The notes below the pieces were generated by a model. It was given only the letters and a program-made list of their open reading frames with translations. It ran no database searches and had not been told where the DNA came from. The position numbers and the translations under genes are program-made. From RGIG1666 sp045595745 (GTDB taxonomy: Bacteria > Bacillota > Clostridia > UBA1381 > UBA9506), in the NCBI GenBank assembly GCA_045595745.1, contig JAZOBB010000069.1:1-6310 (forward strand): 6,310 nucleotides of DNA, read 5' to 3'. Of the stretch, positions 6,023 through 6,310 are shown piece after piece. The first letter of the stretch is position 1. Each line of letters begins with the position of its first letter.

Positions 6023-6310
6023 GGCAACATAATATCCGATAACGCCAAGACTTATCATCATAATACTTCCTATAAATATCAGGATAATTATAACAGTTGT
6101 CATACCTTCAAGGGCAATACCACGGATTTTATCAATCAGTGCCCAAACGCTGAAAATAGCAGTAATAATAAGCATCATAACACCAAGCACGGTTACAATC
6201 TGCATTGGTGCTGTTGAATAGGCAGAAATATTTGAAATGGCATATTTCAAAAGGCCTATAGCAGACCATTTTGATTCACCTTCCAATCTTTCATTAACCT
6301 CGAATTCAAC
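5993..6310 (-). CDS. GtrB/DPM1-like family-2 glycosyltransferase, C-terminal part (partial; end replaced by adapter-encoded residues)
   Basis: The frame is open from the window edge at 6310, so the catalytic N-terminal GT-A domain lies outside. It begins VEFEVNERLEGESKWS, the conserved EVNxRxxGxSKW block of polyprenyl-phosphate glycosyltransferases (GtrB, CsbB, YkcC type). An amphipathic stretch and two membrane helices follow, roughly MQIVTVLGVMMLIITAIFSVW and VIIILIFIGSIMMISLGVIGYY. These enzymes load a sugar onto undecaprenyl phosphate at the inner membrane face. After GYYVA, the last residues KSDRSHVVL and the TGA at 5995-5993 are encoded by the adapter. If 5840-6022 is removed, the frame continues into RIYDEIKGRPKYIV and ends at 5762, giving a 121-residue C-terminal part in this window. 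The acyltransferase gene 17 bases downstream supports a lipid-linked glycan role. As written, the C-terminus is wrong. Confidence 0.88.
   Translation of the reverse strand, partial: VEFEVNERLEGESKWSAIGLLKYAISNISAYSTAPMQIVTVLGVMMLIITAIFSVWALIDKIRGIALEGMTTVIIILIFIGSIMMISLGVIGYYVAKSDRSHVVL
6023..6121. repeat. Direct repeat copy 2 (99 bases), adapter-flanked duplicate
   Basis: This is the partner of 5840-5938. It begins at the first base after the adapter. With copy 1 it has the layout expected of a single short library insert of 99 bases whose two ends were ligated to the two adapter halves. The right flank continues naturally into the upstream part of the glycosyltransferase gene. Confidence 0.95.

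Noticed and set aside
5937..6024. A miniature mobile element or tRNA-like cloverleaf, with perfect 10-base ends CCAAGTCGGA/TCCGACTTGG, inner hairpins GTCTT-AGG-AAGAC (5956-5968) and GCCAA-CTCC-TTGGC (5979-5992), and flanking direct repeats.
   Set aside because: The whole inner block equals a commercial sequencing adapter pair with an index, and the end symmetry comes from the shared first eight bases of the two adapters. The 99-base flanks are a duplicated library insert, not target-site duplications.
5975..6217. An 80-residue plus-strand open frame rich in Asn and His.
   Set aside because: It starts inside the adapter and runs antisense to the glycosyltransferase gene; its composition is that of reversed membrane-helix codons.

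Overview
The window is AT-rich bacterial DNA in which every supportable gene lies on the minus strand, so transcription runs from right to left. Strong AAGGAGG/GGGAG-type ribosome binding sites, AT-rich intergenic DNA, the standard genetic code and the mix of families (AraC regulator with cupin sensor, acyltransferase-3, OpgB/LTA-synthase-type transferase, GtrB-like glycosyltransferase) point to a low-GC Firmicute, most likely a clostridial member of a gut or similar community. The DNA looks metagenome-assembled; the taxon is inferred from style and no marker gene is present.

Layout in order of transcription. The right edge (5762-6310) holds the C-terminal part of a GtrB/DPM1-like membrane glycosyltransferase (GT2), interrupted by an artificial sequence. 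Next come an acyltransferase-3 membrane protein (4728-5744), 17 bases after the glycosyltransferase stop, and a 190-230-base spacer with two candidate promoters and an imperfect inverted repeat (4503-4727). A membrane phosphoglycerol transferase of the OpgB/MdoB type follows (2967-4502), then a histidine phosphatase (2279-2917), an AraC-family regulator (1430-2260) and, running off the left edge, a 451-residue N-terminal part of an uncharacterised glycosidase-like protein (1-1354).

The most important observation is technical. Positions 5939-6022 are exactly 84 bases of a DNBSEQ (BGI/MGI) sequencing-library adapter: 32-base read-1 adapter, 10-base index, then the reverse complement of the 42-base read-2 adapter. 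It is flanked by two 99-base direct copies (5840-5938 and 6023-6121) of the same glycosyltransferase segment, differing at five bases. Removing one copy plus the adapter (183 bases, 61 codons) restores one uninterrupted glycosyltransferase C-terminus. What looks like a small inverted-repeat element breaking a gene is therefore an assembly or trimming artefact, and linkage across it is not proven.

Biologically, the right half suggests envelope glycan work: lipid-linked sugar transfer, acylation, and phosphoglycerol or similar decoration. The left half suggests a regulated carbohydrate-use gene (AraC regulator followed by a glycosidase-like enzyme). No mobile element, CRISPR array, rRNA or tRNA was found. 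I did not find a convincing new defence or mobile system; the best biological leads are the uncharacterised glycosidase-like family and the leader in front of the OpgB-like gene.
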